Shown here: piece after piece, positions 1 through 5,305 of the stretch
How the letters are laid out: each line of letters starts with the position of its first letter
Position numbering within the stretch: the first letter of the stretch is position 1
Assembly (NCBI GenBank): GCA_016208665.1
Contig: JACQXT010000218.1
Span: forward strand, 1-5,305
DNA: 5,305 nt
Direction of reading: 5' to 3'
Source: Chitinivibrionia bacterium
Lineage (GTDB): Bacteria > Krumholzibacteriota > Krumholzibacteriia > WVZY01
The notes under the pieces: generated by a model
Told to the model about the DNA's origin: nothing
The model's input: only the letters and a program-made list of their open reading frames with translations
Database searches by the model: none
Position numbers and translations under genes: made by a program

Positions 1-2
1 AA

Positions 3-239
3 AAGGCCAAGCAGGAAGAAAAACCTCTCTTCGACGAGAGCAAACTCGAAGCGGATGCGGATTCTGATGAGGAGGAGGAGCAGGAGAAGCAATTGACGGA
101 GGAATCGATTTTCGTACATACTGAGGAAGAGGAATCCGAAGAAGCGCAGGAGCAGGATGCGGATTCCTCGGATGGCGCGTCCGCGGACGATCCGGAGGAA
201 CAGGAACCGAAACCCGAGGGCGCCGGCGATACATTGTAA
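3..239 (+). CDS. nusA: Probable NusA C-terminal tail (5' end outside window)
   Basis: An open frame enters from the left edge and ends at TAA 237-239, giving 78 residues. The segment is extremely acidic: 32 of the 78 residues are Asp or Glu, against 6 Lys. It includes runs such as DEEEE and TEEEE, and also has Ser, Gln and Pro, so it should be disordered. No folded domain is visible. The assignment to the transcription elongation/termination factor NusA rests on position, because nusA directly precedes infB in this conserved cluster, and on the general knowledge that NusA proteins of several Gram-negative lineages end in acidic extensions. The diagnostic S1 and KH domains lie outside the window, so another protein with an acidic tail cannot be excluded from sequence alone. 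The gene is followed by a 73-base spacer and then infB on the same strand, with no terminator, which fits co-transcription. Confidence 0.72.
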   Translation, partial: KAKQEEKPLFDESKLEADADSDEEEEQEKQLTEESIFVHTEEEESEEAQEQDADSSDGASADDPEEQEPKPEGAGDTL

Positions 240-246
240 GCCGCGT

Positions 247-291
247 CCGACGCATACAGAGCGCGGCTCGCAGGAGCGAGATGCGCGTCGG
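247..291 (+). other. Possible RNA stem-loop in the nusA-infB spacer
   Basis: Bases 247-252 (CCGACG) can pair with 286-291 (CGTCGG). The stem can continue as 253-255 with 281-283 across a 2-base bulge. Inside it, a perfect 5-bp hairpin CTCGC/GCGAG (267-271 with 276-280) has an AGGA loop. A competing 6-bp pairing, 240-245 (GCCGCG) with 262-267 (CGCGGC), is incompatible with these stems. No T-run follows, so it does not look like an intrinsic terminator. The structure ends seven bases before the infB Shine-Dalgarno sequence, where it could affect translation or RNA processing. That role is inference, and GC-rich DNA forms such pairings by chance. Confidence 0.3.
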
Positions 292-297
292 TGAATT

Positions 298-305
298 GGG
301 GGTGA
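298..305 (+). promoter_or_regulatory. Ribosome binding site of infB
   Basis: GGGGGTGA matches the Shine-Dalgarno consensus GGAGGTGA at 7 of 8 bases and ends 7 bases before the TTG at 313. This decides the infB start. In the same frame a TGA stop lies at 292-294, and no ATG, GTG or other TTG falls between it and 313. It is the strongest ribosome binding site in the window. Confidence 0.75.
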
Positions 306-312
306 AGGCGAG

Positions 313-2715
313 TTGGCTGGTTTGAGAATATACGAGCTTGCCAGAAAATACGACGTCTCCAGCGAGGAGATGCTCGCGGCCTTGCGTGAGCTTGGAATCC
401 CGGTCAAGAATCACATGATCAGTGCGACCGAGGAGATGGCGACCGCGGCCGAGAAGCGTTTCGGCAAGAAGAAAGCCGCCCCCAAGGCAAAGGCGGCTCC
501 GAAGAAGAAAGCCGCTCCCAAGATCGCGCCGGAAAAAGCGGCGGAGGGCGGGAAAAAGACGGTTCCAGCGGCCAAGAAGGCGGCGCCGGAGGGCGAGCCG
601 GCGGCCGAAACCCCGGCGGCCAAGGCGGCGATTGCCCAGCCGCGGCCTCCGCAGAAGAAAGCAAAGCAAGCCGCGCCCGAGGCTCACACGCCTCCTCCAG
701 CATCAAAACCGGATGCGGCGGCGAAACCTCCCGTGCAAACGGCGGTCAAGAAAGCCGCTCCCGCACCGGTCGTCGAATCCAAAGGAAAACAAACGCCGGA
801 GGCGCGGCCCCAGAAACCGCTCCAGAAGGTGAAGCTTACGCAGATAGAAGCCCAGCAGAAGGCAGTGCGGGACAGCGTGCGCAGGACGCTGGCGAAACTC
901 GAAGTCACGAGAAAAACGAGGCGGCGCAAGGACAAGTCGAGGCTCGACGACTTGACGGACGAACAGCCGGCGAGGCTTGCCGGCGACGCCACGGTGAGGG
1001 AACTCGCTTCGTTGTTCGAGATCGAGTCCTCGGAAATCCTCCAGAAGTGCTTCGAGCTCGGGATTCCCACGACCCTCAATCAGAAACTCAGCAAGGCAAC
1101 GATAGAACTGTTGGCCGGCGATTTCGGAATCGCCGTGGAGTTCGAGGCCAAGCCGGACAAAGCCGGCGCTCCGTCCCCGCAGACCGTCGATCCGTCGAAA
1201 CTGAAGGCGAGAGCGCCGATCGTGACGGTCATGGGCCACGTCGATCACGGCAAAACGTCCGTTCTCGACTACATTCGCCGCTCCGATGTCGCGAGAGGGG
1301 CAGCGGGGGGCATTACGCAGCATATCGGCGCATACCAGATAGAGACCGCCCATGGCGAGATAACCTTTATCGATACTCCCGGCCACGAGGCTTTTACCTC
1401 GATGCGGGCGCGCGGGGCGAGCGTCACGGACGTCGTCGTACTCGTCGTCGCCGCGGATGACGGTGTGATGCCCCAAACCGTGGAGGCGATCAGTCATGCG
1501 CGCGCAGCAGGCGTCCCCATCGTCGTCGCCATCAACAAGATAGATCTGCCGAGCGCCTCCCCCGAACGGGTGAAACAGCAGCTTGCCGACCGGGGCATAC
1601 TCGTGGAGGATTTCGGCGGAGACGTCGTGTGCCAGGCCGTGTCGGCCAAGACGGGCCAGGGGATCGACAAACTGCTGGAACTGATTTCATTGCAGGCCGA
1701 AATGCTCGAGTTGAAGGCGCAGGACGACTGCCCGGCGAGCGGCGTCATCATAGAAGTCAAGAAGGAAGAGGGGAGAGGCATTCTTTGCACGGTCATCGTG
1801 AAACAGGGTTCCCTCCGGATCGGAAACGTGTTCGTCGCCGGGGAGCACTATGGAAAGGTGCGCGCTCTGCTCGATCACCTCGGCGCGACCCTGAAATCCG
1901 CGGGTCCCTCGACCCCCGTTCTCGTCCTCGGATGCAATGGATTGCCCAACCCGGGCGAGGCGTTCACCGTCGTCCGCGGCGATCGGGAAGCCAAGGAGAT
2001 CAGCACGGAGAAGCAGCTGGTCCAGCGAAGCAAGGACATGCGCTCCGCCAAGAAACTCACGTTGGAAGAATTGTATTCGCAGATCCAGCAGGGCGACCTC
2101 AAGGAACTCAAGCTGATCGTCAAGGGAGACATGAACGGCTCCGTCGAGGCGCTCAACGACAGCCTGGTCGACCTCTCGACGGACGAGGTGAAGGTGAACA
2201 TCATTCATTCGGGCGTCGGGTTCATCACCGAATCGGACGTGCTGCTTGCGGAGAGCTCCAACGCCCTGGTCATCGGCTTCAACGTGAAAGCGTCGCCGAA
2301 GGCCGAAGAGCTCGCCCAGAAGGCGCGGGTGGAGATGCGTCATTATGAGATCATCTATGAATGTCTCTCCGAGATACAGGATGCGATCGCCGGCATGCTC
2401 GAACCGGAAATGGTCGAGAGAATACAGGGAAGGGCCGAAGTGAGGAAAGTGTTCAAGGTATCCAAGACCGGAACCATAGCCGGTTCGATGGTTCTCGAGG
2501 GAACCATCACGAGGAACGCCCAGACGCGCGTTCTGAGGGGCAAGGAGGTCGTGTTCGAGGGCAAGGTTACCTCCCTCAAGCGATTCCAGGAGGACGTCAG
2601 GGACGTTCAGAAGGATTTCGAGTGCGGGATCGGCGTCGGGGGCTTCAGCGATATTGAACAGGGGGATATCATAGAGACCTATACTATCGAAGAAAAGTCG
2701 AAAGTCACGCTCTAG
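313..2715 (+). CDS. infB: Translation initiation factor IF-2
   Basis: IF2 is the cytoplasmic GTPase that brings formyl-Met-tRNA to the 30S subunit and promotes subunit joining. The 800-residue protein, near the length of E. coli IF2 (890), starts with an IF2_N module (about 1-50). A disordered Lys/Ala/Pro linker (about 51-170) repeats KKAAP four times. A basic KTRRRK stretch and a second IF2_N module (about 225-280) follow. The G domain has all its motifs: GHVDHGKT 308-315, GGITQH 332-337, DTPGH 354-358, NKID 408-411 and SAK 444-446. The C-terminal domains carry the conserved [19 protein letters not shown] and FECGIG segments of the fMet-tRNA-binding part. The start is TTG, chosen because GGGGGTGA lies 7 bases upstream; the next ATG (370) would remove half of the first IF2_N module. 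The gene stops at TAG, 27 bases before the DUF503 gene. Confidence 0.98.
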   Translation: MAGLRIYELARKYDVSSEEMLAALRELGIPVKNHMISATEEMATAAEKRFGKKKAAPKAKAAPKKKAAPKIAPEKAAEGGKKTVPAAKKAAPEGEPAAETPAAKAAIAQPRPPQKKAKQAAPEAHTPPPASKPDAAAKPPVQTAVKKAAPAPVVESKGKQTPEARPQKPLQKVKLTQIEAQQKAVRDSVRRTLAKLEVTRKTRRRKDKSRLDDLTDEQPARLAGDATVRELASLFEIESSEILQKCFELGIPTTLNQKLSKATIELLAGDFGIAVEFEAKPDKAGAPSPQTVDPSKLKARAPIVTVMGHVDHGKTSVLDYIRRSDVARGAAGGITQHIGAYQIETAHGEITFIDTPGHEAFTSMRARGASVTDVVVLVVAADDGVMPQTVEAISHARAAGVPIVVAINKIDLPSASPERVKQQLADRGILVEDFGGDVVCQAVSAKTGQGIDKLLELISLQAEMLELKAQDDCPASGVIIEVKKEEGRGILCTVIVKQGSLRIGNVFVAGEHYGKVRALLDHLGATLKSAGPSTPVLVLGCNGLPNPGEAFTVVRGDREAKEISTEKQLVQRSKDMRSAKKLTLEELYSQIQQGDLKELKLIVKGDMNGSVEALNDSLVDLSTDEVKVNIIHSGVGFITESDVLLAESSNALVIGFNVKASPKAEELAQKARVEMRHYEIIYECLSEIQDAIAGMLEPEMVERIQGRAEVRKVFKVSKTGTIAGSMVLEGTITRNAQTRVLRGKEVVFEGKVTSLKRFQEDVRDVQKDFECGIGVGGFSDIEQGDIIETYTIEEKSKVTL

Positions 2716-2742
2716 GCGTTCGGGCCGCTTCTCATACACGGT

Positions 2743-3024
2743 ATGTTTGTCAAGCTCCTTACGATAGATCTCTTCATCCCTGCAAGCTCCTCGCTCAAAG
2801 AAAAACGGTTTGTGCTCGCGAGTCTGAAAACGAAGATCCGGCAGCGGTTCAATGTCGCCGTCGCCGAAGTGGGCTTTCATGATAAATGGCAGCGATGCAG
2901 GCTGGCCGTCGTCACGGTCGGCGCGGACAAGACGTATGTCGATTCCTGCTGCGATAAGGTTCTTGCGCTGGTCGAACGGGATCACCGCATAGAAGTCCTC
3001 GAGTATATCCAGGAGCATCGCTGA
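2743..3024 (+). CDS. DUF503 family protein (YlxP-like)
   Basis: A 93-residue protein with the family hallmarks of DUF503 (Pfam PF04456, YlxP in Bacillus): SLKEKR at 17-22 after a first beta strand, then FNVAVAEV at 36-43 and the D-x-WQR segment (47-51). It lacks a signal peptide or membrane segment, so it should be cytosolic. Its biochemical function is not established. Its repeated location between infB and rbfA in many bacteria suggests a role in translation or ribosome assembly, which is inference from context. The length is normal for the family. ATG 2743 is the only ordinary start after the infB stop, yet no Shine-Dalgarno sequence precedes it. The gene is in the same frame as infB, with nine sense codons between the infB TAG and this ATG, so coupled translation is plausible. 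The stop is 11 bases before rbfA. Confidence 0.93.
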   Translation: MFVKLLTIDLFIPASSSLKEKRFVLASLKTKIRQRFNVAVAEVGFHDKWQRCRLAVVTVGADKTYVDSCCDKVLALVERDHRIEVLEYIQEHR

Positions 3025-3035
3025 ACGGGTGCAGC

Positions 3036-3398
3036 ATGGCAAAATCGTACCGGCTCGAAAAGATCAACGATGCCATGAAGGAGCTGTTGAGCGAACTGAT
3101 TTTCAAGACGCTCAAGGATCCCCGCATTGGATTCGTTACGATCACCTCGGTGAAAACGGCGCCCGATTTGATGAGCGCGCGTGTATACGTGTCGGTCATG
3201 GGCGGCGAGGACGACCGGAAGGCGACCCTCCTCGGTCTCGAAAGCGCCGGGAGTTTCTTGCGCAGAACCGTCGGGCGGGAATTGAAGCTGCGGTTCGCTC
3301 CCGAACTGCGATTCATCTATGACGATTCCCTGGACAGGGCGATAGCGATCGAAGATGTTCTCAAGGAACTCAAAAAGGACGGCCGGGAGGATTCCTGA
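3036..3398 (+). CDS. rbfA: 30S ribosome-binding factor RbfA
   Basis: RbfA binds immature 30S subunits and acts in late maturation around the 16S rRNA 5' region, and it is linked to cold adaptation in E. coli. The 120-residue product has the whole family pattern. An N-terminal helix (RLEKINDAMKELLSELI, 6-22) is followed by KDPRIG at 27-32, the first strands (FVTITSVKTAPDL), and the ARVYVSVMG strand at 48-56. Then comes the KH-type helix segment with the interrupted SAG motif (70-72) followed by LRR, VGRELKLRF and the PELRF strand ending near 93. The charged C-terminal tail is short, so the protein is slightly smaller than E. coli RbfA (133). A modest GGGTG (3027-3031) lies 4 bases before the ATG. 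The 11-base gap after the DUF503 gene indicates one operon. Confidence 0.97.
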   Translation: MAKSYRLEKINDAMKELLSELIFKTLKDPRIGFVTITSVKTAPDLMSARVYVSVMGGEDDRKATLLGLESAGSFLRRTVGRELKLRFAPELRFIYDDSLDRAIAIEDVLKELKKDGREDS

Positions 3399-3450
3399 GA
3401 TTCGAACGATGCCGCGCTCCGGGAGGCGGCCCGTTCCTCTCGGAATCCCG
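3384..3450 (+). other. Inverted repeats spanning the rbfA end and rbfA-truB spacer
   Basis: Bases 3384-3387 plus 3391-3395 (CGGG, ATTCC) can pair with GGAATCCCG at 3442-3450 as a 9-bp stem with a 3-base bulge. Nested inside, GCCGC (3411-3415) pairs with GCGGC (3426-3430), extended inward by CTC/GAG around a CGG triloop with one bulged G. No T-tract follows, so a classical terminator is unlikely. The element covers the rbfA stop and ends 28 bases before the truB start. It may be a processing or translational control structure, or chance pairing in GC-rich DNA. Confidence 0.28.
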
Positions 3451-3478
3451 TACTCGCGTCTCCTGCAACCGGAATACA

Positions 3479-4399
3479 GTGGATCATAAGCTCTTCGTAA
3501 TCAACAAGCACAGCGGTCCCAGTTCGTTCGAAGTGGTTAAGGCGCTCCGAACGTCCGCGAAGCTGCTCAAGGTCGGCCACGCGGGAACGCTCGACCCTCT
3601 GGCGGAGGGCGTGCTGCTGCTCTTGTCCGGCCGCGCAACGAAGGCCGCGGCGCTGTTCATGGACCTGAGAAAGACGTACGTGTTCGAGGTTCTGCTCGGG
3701 GTCGAGACGTCGACGCTTGACGGCGAGGGAATACCCGTGGACGTCGCCCGCTGTCCCGATTTTTCCGCCGGCGCAATCGCGGCAGCCGCCTCGAAGTTGA
3801 TCGGAGTGTACGACCAGGTTCCGCCCGCCTTCTCGGCGATCAAGCAGAACGGGAAACGGCTCTACGAACTGGCCAGGCAGGGGAAGATGCCGGAAGTGAA
3901 GAAGAGGCCGGTGACCGTGTATCGCTTCGACGTGCTCGACATTTCGCTTCCCGTCGTCAGGTTCAGGGTCGAATGCTCCCGTGGAACGTACGTCCGTTCG
4001 CTGGCGAAAGATGTCGGGGCGTTGCTGAACGTTCCCGCGCACGTGCGCTCTCTCACGCGCACCGCCGTCGGGCCTTTCGGCATCGAGACCGCGTTCCCCG
4101 CTCGGGAGCTCTGCGCGGGCGCTATCGCGGGCCTGAGCGGGATCGACCTCGGAGATGCGCTGCAGTTTCTCCCGGCATATGTGATCACCGAGAAGGCGAA
4201 GTGCGCGCTGAGGAGCGGAATCATTCCCGATCCTTCGGATGTCGTCGAACGCATCGGCGCCATCGAGACGGACAAACCCGTTCGAATCCTCGACCAGAAC
4301 GGCGTGCTCTGCGCCGTCGGGCGGAAAGAGTCCGCGTCCGCGGATCCGAGGCCGGGCATCGTCGATTCTTTCAGGCTGTTCTTGCAGACGGCCCCGTAA
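3479..4399 (+). CDS. truB: tRNA pseudouridine(55) synthase TruB
   Basis: TruB isomerises uridine 55 of the tRNA T-loop to pseudouridine in the cytosol. The 306-residue protein is close to E. coli TruB (314). It has motif I (NKHSGPSSFEVV, 9-20), the catalytic motif GHAGTLDPLAEGVL at 33-46 with nucleophile Asp39, and Tyr67 in KTYVFEVLLG. It also has the QVPPAFSAIKQNGKRLYELAR segment, CSRGTYVRSLAKDVG with Arg173, and a C-terminal PUA-like region from about 226. The spacing of Asp39, Tyr67 and Arg173 matches E. coli Asp48, Tyr76 and Arg181. Motif I departs from the usual KPxGxTS: His replaces Pro and Ser replaces Thr. The start is GTG 3479, chosen because the protein then begins just before motif I and no ATG, GTG or TTG occurs in frame in the upstream spacer. 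Only a weak GGAA (3471-3474) precedes it. RibF follows within a few bases. Confidence 0.97.
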   Translation: MDHKLFVINKHSGPSSFEVVKALRTSAKLLKVGHAGTLDPLAEGVLLLLSGRATKAAALFMDLRKTYVFEVLLGVETSTLDGEGIPVDVARCPDFSAGAIAAAASKLIGVYDQVPPAFSAIKQNGKRLYELARQGKMPEVKKRPVTVYRFDVLDISLPVVRFRVECSRGTYVRSLAKDVGALLNVPAHVRSLTRTAVGPFGIETAFPARELCAGAIAGLSGIDLGDALQFLPAYVITEKAKCALRSGIIPDPSDVVERIGAIETDKPVRILDQNGVLCAVGRKESASADPRPGIVDSFRLFLQTAP

Positions 4400-4411
4400 G
4401 GGATGGTAGCG

Positions 4412-5305
4412 GTGCGTATTGCTCATTCACTCGAAGAATTGATGCCCCTGGGGCTCAAGAACACCGCGGTGAGCATCGGCGTGTTCGACGGCGTTCACGC
4501 CGGCCATGCGAAGATCATCAAGGAATTGATCCGCTGCCGGGACGAACGGGGCGCGGACGGCGCGTATGTCATCACATTTTCCCCTCATCCGCTGACCGTC
4601 ACGCATTCGCGCATCTCTCCGCCGATACTATCGACCATCGATGAACGGATCGAACTCTTGAGCGGATTTCCCCTCGACGGAATACTCGTCGTCACGTTCG
4701 ACTCTGCGCTCGCCGATCTCGATTACCGCACGTTCCTCAACAGGTACGTCCTCAACGGGCTCAACATGAAGCATCTCGTCATCGGGTACGATTTCCATTT
4801 CGGGAGAAACCGCGAAGGCAGCCCCGAACGGCTGATGGAAGACTCGAAAAAGGGGAATTTCAGCCTGAAGATCGTGCCGCCCGCCTGCATCCACGACGTC
4901 GTCATTTCGAGCACACAGATACGGAATCAACTCATCGAAGGAAACCTGGAGCGCGCCGTCCAACTGCTCGGCCACCCCTATCTGGTGAGAGGCAGAGTGG
5001 TGGCCGGACGCGGCGAGGGGCGATCCATCGGATTTCCGACGGCCAATCTGGCCGTATCGAATCCATATAAGCTCTGGCCGTCGAACGGCGTATACGCAGT
5101 CAGAGTGCGGGTGGACGATGCGATGCATGCAGGCATGATGAACGTCGGCACGGCGCCGACCATGAAGGGCGCCACCCTCGGCACGAGGGAGATGGAAGTT
5201 CATATCTTCGATTTCAGCGGCGATCTGTACGATAAAATCATTTCCGTGTATTGCTGCCGCTATATGCGCGCGGAACGGATGTTCGGCGGCCCGAGCGAAC
5301 TTGCG
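4412..5305 (+). CDS. ribF: Riboflavin kinase / FAD synthetase RibF (3' end outside window)
   Basis: RibF is the bifunctional cytosolic enzyme that phosphorylates riboflavin to FMN and adenylylates FMN to FAD. The frame has no stop to the right edge and gives 298 residues. The usual length is about 305-315, so only a short tail is missing. The N-terminal nucleotidyltransferase domain shows GVFDGVHAGH with HxGH at 29-32, FSPHP at 56-60, GYDFHFGRNREG at 125-136 and ISSTQIR at 165-171. The C-terminal kinase domain shows GRSIGFPTANL at 203-213, NGVYAVRV, MNVGTAPTMKG and EVHIFDF, whose Glu262 is the likely catalytic base. GTG 4412 is preferred: AAGGG (4398-4402) lies 9 bases upstream, and the product begins MRIAHSLEEL like relatives. 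ATG 4403, 3 bases after the truB stop, is the alternative and adds three residues, but its only purine-rich site directly abuts it. Close packing with truB indicates co-translation. Confidence 0.95.
   Translation, partial: MRIAHSLEELMPLGLKNTAVSIGVFDGVHAGHAKIIKELIRCRDERGADGAYVITFSPHPLTVTHSRISPPILSTIDERIELLSGFPLDGILVVTFDSALADLDYRTFLNRYVLNGLNMKHLVIGYDFHFGRNREGSPERLMEDSKKGNFSLKIVPPACIHDVVISSTQIRNQLIEGNLERAVQLLGHPYLVRGRVVAGRGEGRSIGFPTANLAVSNPYKLWPSNGVYAVRVRVDDAMHAGMMNVGTAPTMKGATLGTREMEVHIFDFSGDLYDKIISVYCCRYMRAERMFGGPSELA

Noticed and set aside
422..832. 136-codon Arg-rich frame on the + strand inside infB
   Set aside because: It is the +1 shifted reading of the Lys/Ala/Pro linker. The Arg/Pro repeats come from the underlying AAG/GCC codons, and there is no independent ribosome binding site.
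703..1497. 264-codon open frame on the - strand opposite infB
   Set aside because: It covers the IF2 linker and G domain in antisense, has no domain signature, and is best explained as a shadow.
1629..2348. 239-codon + strand frame inside infB
   Set aside because: It overlaps the conserved IF2 C-terminal domains in another frame and shows no motif.
2707..2719. ACGC/GCGT mini-hairpin around the infB stop codon
   Set aside because: A 4-bp stem with a 5-base loop is too short to be meaningful in GC-rich DNA.
1687..3042. 451-codon open frame on the - strand across infB and the DUF503 gene
   Set aside because: It lies antisense to two confidently identified genes, has no recognisable motif, and reflects the codon bias of GC-rich DNA on the opposite strand.
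3411..3441. Hairpin after rbfA as an intrinsic terminator
   Set aside because: The stem is followed by CCGTTCCTCTC rather than a T-run, and truB and ribF continue the operon.
3409..3489. 26-codon frame in the rbfA-truB spacer as a real gene
   Set aside because: It has no good ribosome binding site (GGGAGG is 18 bases upstream) and no recognisable sequence. It is kept only as part of the spacer finding.
3317..4426. 369-codon open frame on the - strand opposite truB
   Set aside because: It is antisense to the complete, motif-rich truB, and its Arg/Gly/Asp-rich product resembles no known family.
4628..5203. 191-codon open frame on the - strand opposite ribF
   Set aside because: The + strand encodes an uninterrupted RibF with all kinase and adenylyltransferase motifs, and the antisense product has no recognisable features.

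Overview
This window is one stretch of a bacterial housekeeping operon. All genes are on the + strand, in the order nusA (3' end only), infB, a DUF503/ylxP-type gene, rbfA, truB and ribF (3' end cut off by the window). This is the widely conserved transcription/translation cluster that links transcription elongation (NusA), translation initiation (IF2), 30S maturation (RbfA), tRNA modification (TruB) and flavin cofactor synthesis (RibF). No mobile element, CRISPR array, tRNA, rRNA or foreign-looking segment was found.

Layout: 3-239 encodes a very acidic C-terminal tail, assigned to NusA by position. 240-312 is a spacer with potential RNA secondary structure and a strong ribosome binding site. 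313-2715 is IF2, starting at TTG, with two IF2_N modules separated by a Lys/Ala/Pro-rich linker and a complete GTPase. 2743-3024 is the DUF503 protein. 3036-3398 is RbfA. 3399-3478 is an 80-base spacer with inverted repeats. 3479-4399 is TruB, starting at GTG. The riboflavin kinase/FAD synthetase RibF begins at 4403 or 4412 and is open to the end of the window. Spacers are 73, 27, 11, 80 and 3-12 bases, no convincing intrinsic terminator lies between genes, and no promoter could be recognised, so the genes are most simply read as one transcript whose promoter lies upstream of the window.

The DNA is clearly GC-rich by eye. A DUF503 gene between infB and rbfA, an IF2 with an N-terminal IF2_N module like those of delta-proteobacteria and related Gram-negative lineages, and no nrnA/DHH gene between rbfA and truB point to a bacterium outside the gamma-proteobacteria. 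The phylum cannot be fixed from this sequence alone; a little-cultured lineage is possible.

No undescribed system was found. The points worth a second look are modest: possible alternative RNA folds in the nusA-infB and rbfA-truB spacers, a TTG start on infB, oppositely charged low-complexity segments in the adjacent NusA and IF2 proteins, weak or absent ribosome binding sites for the DUF503 gene and truB, and the start-site ambiguity of ribF.
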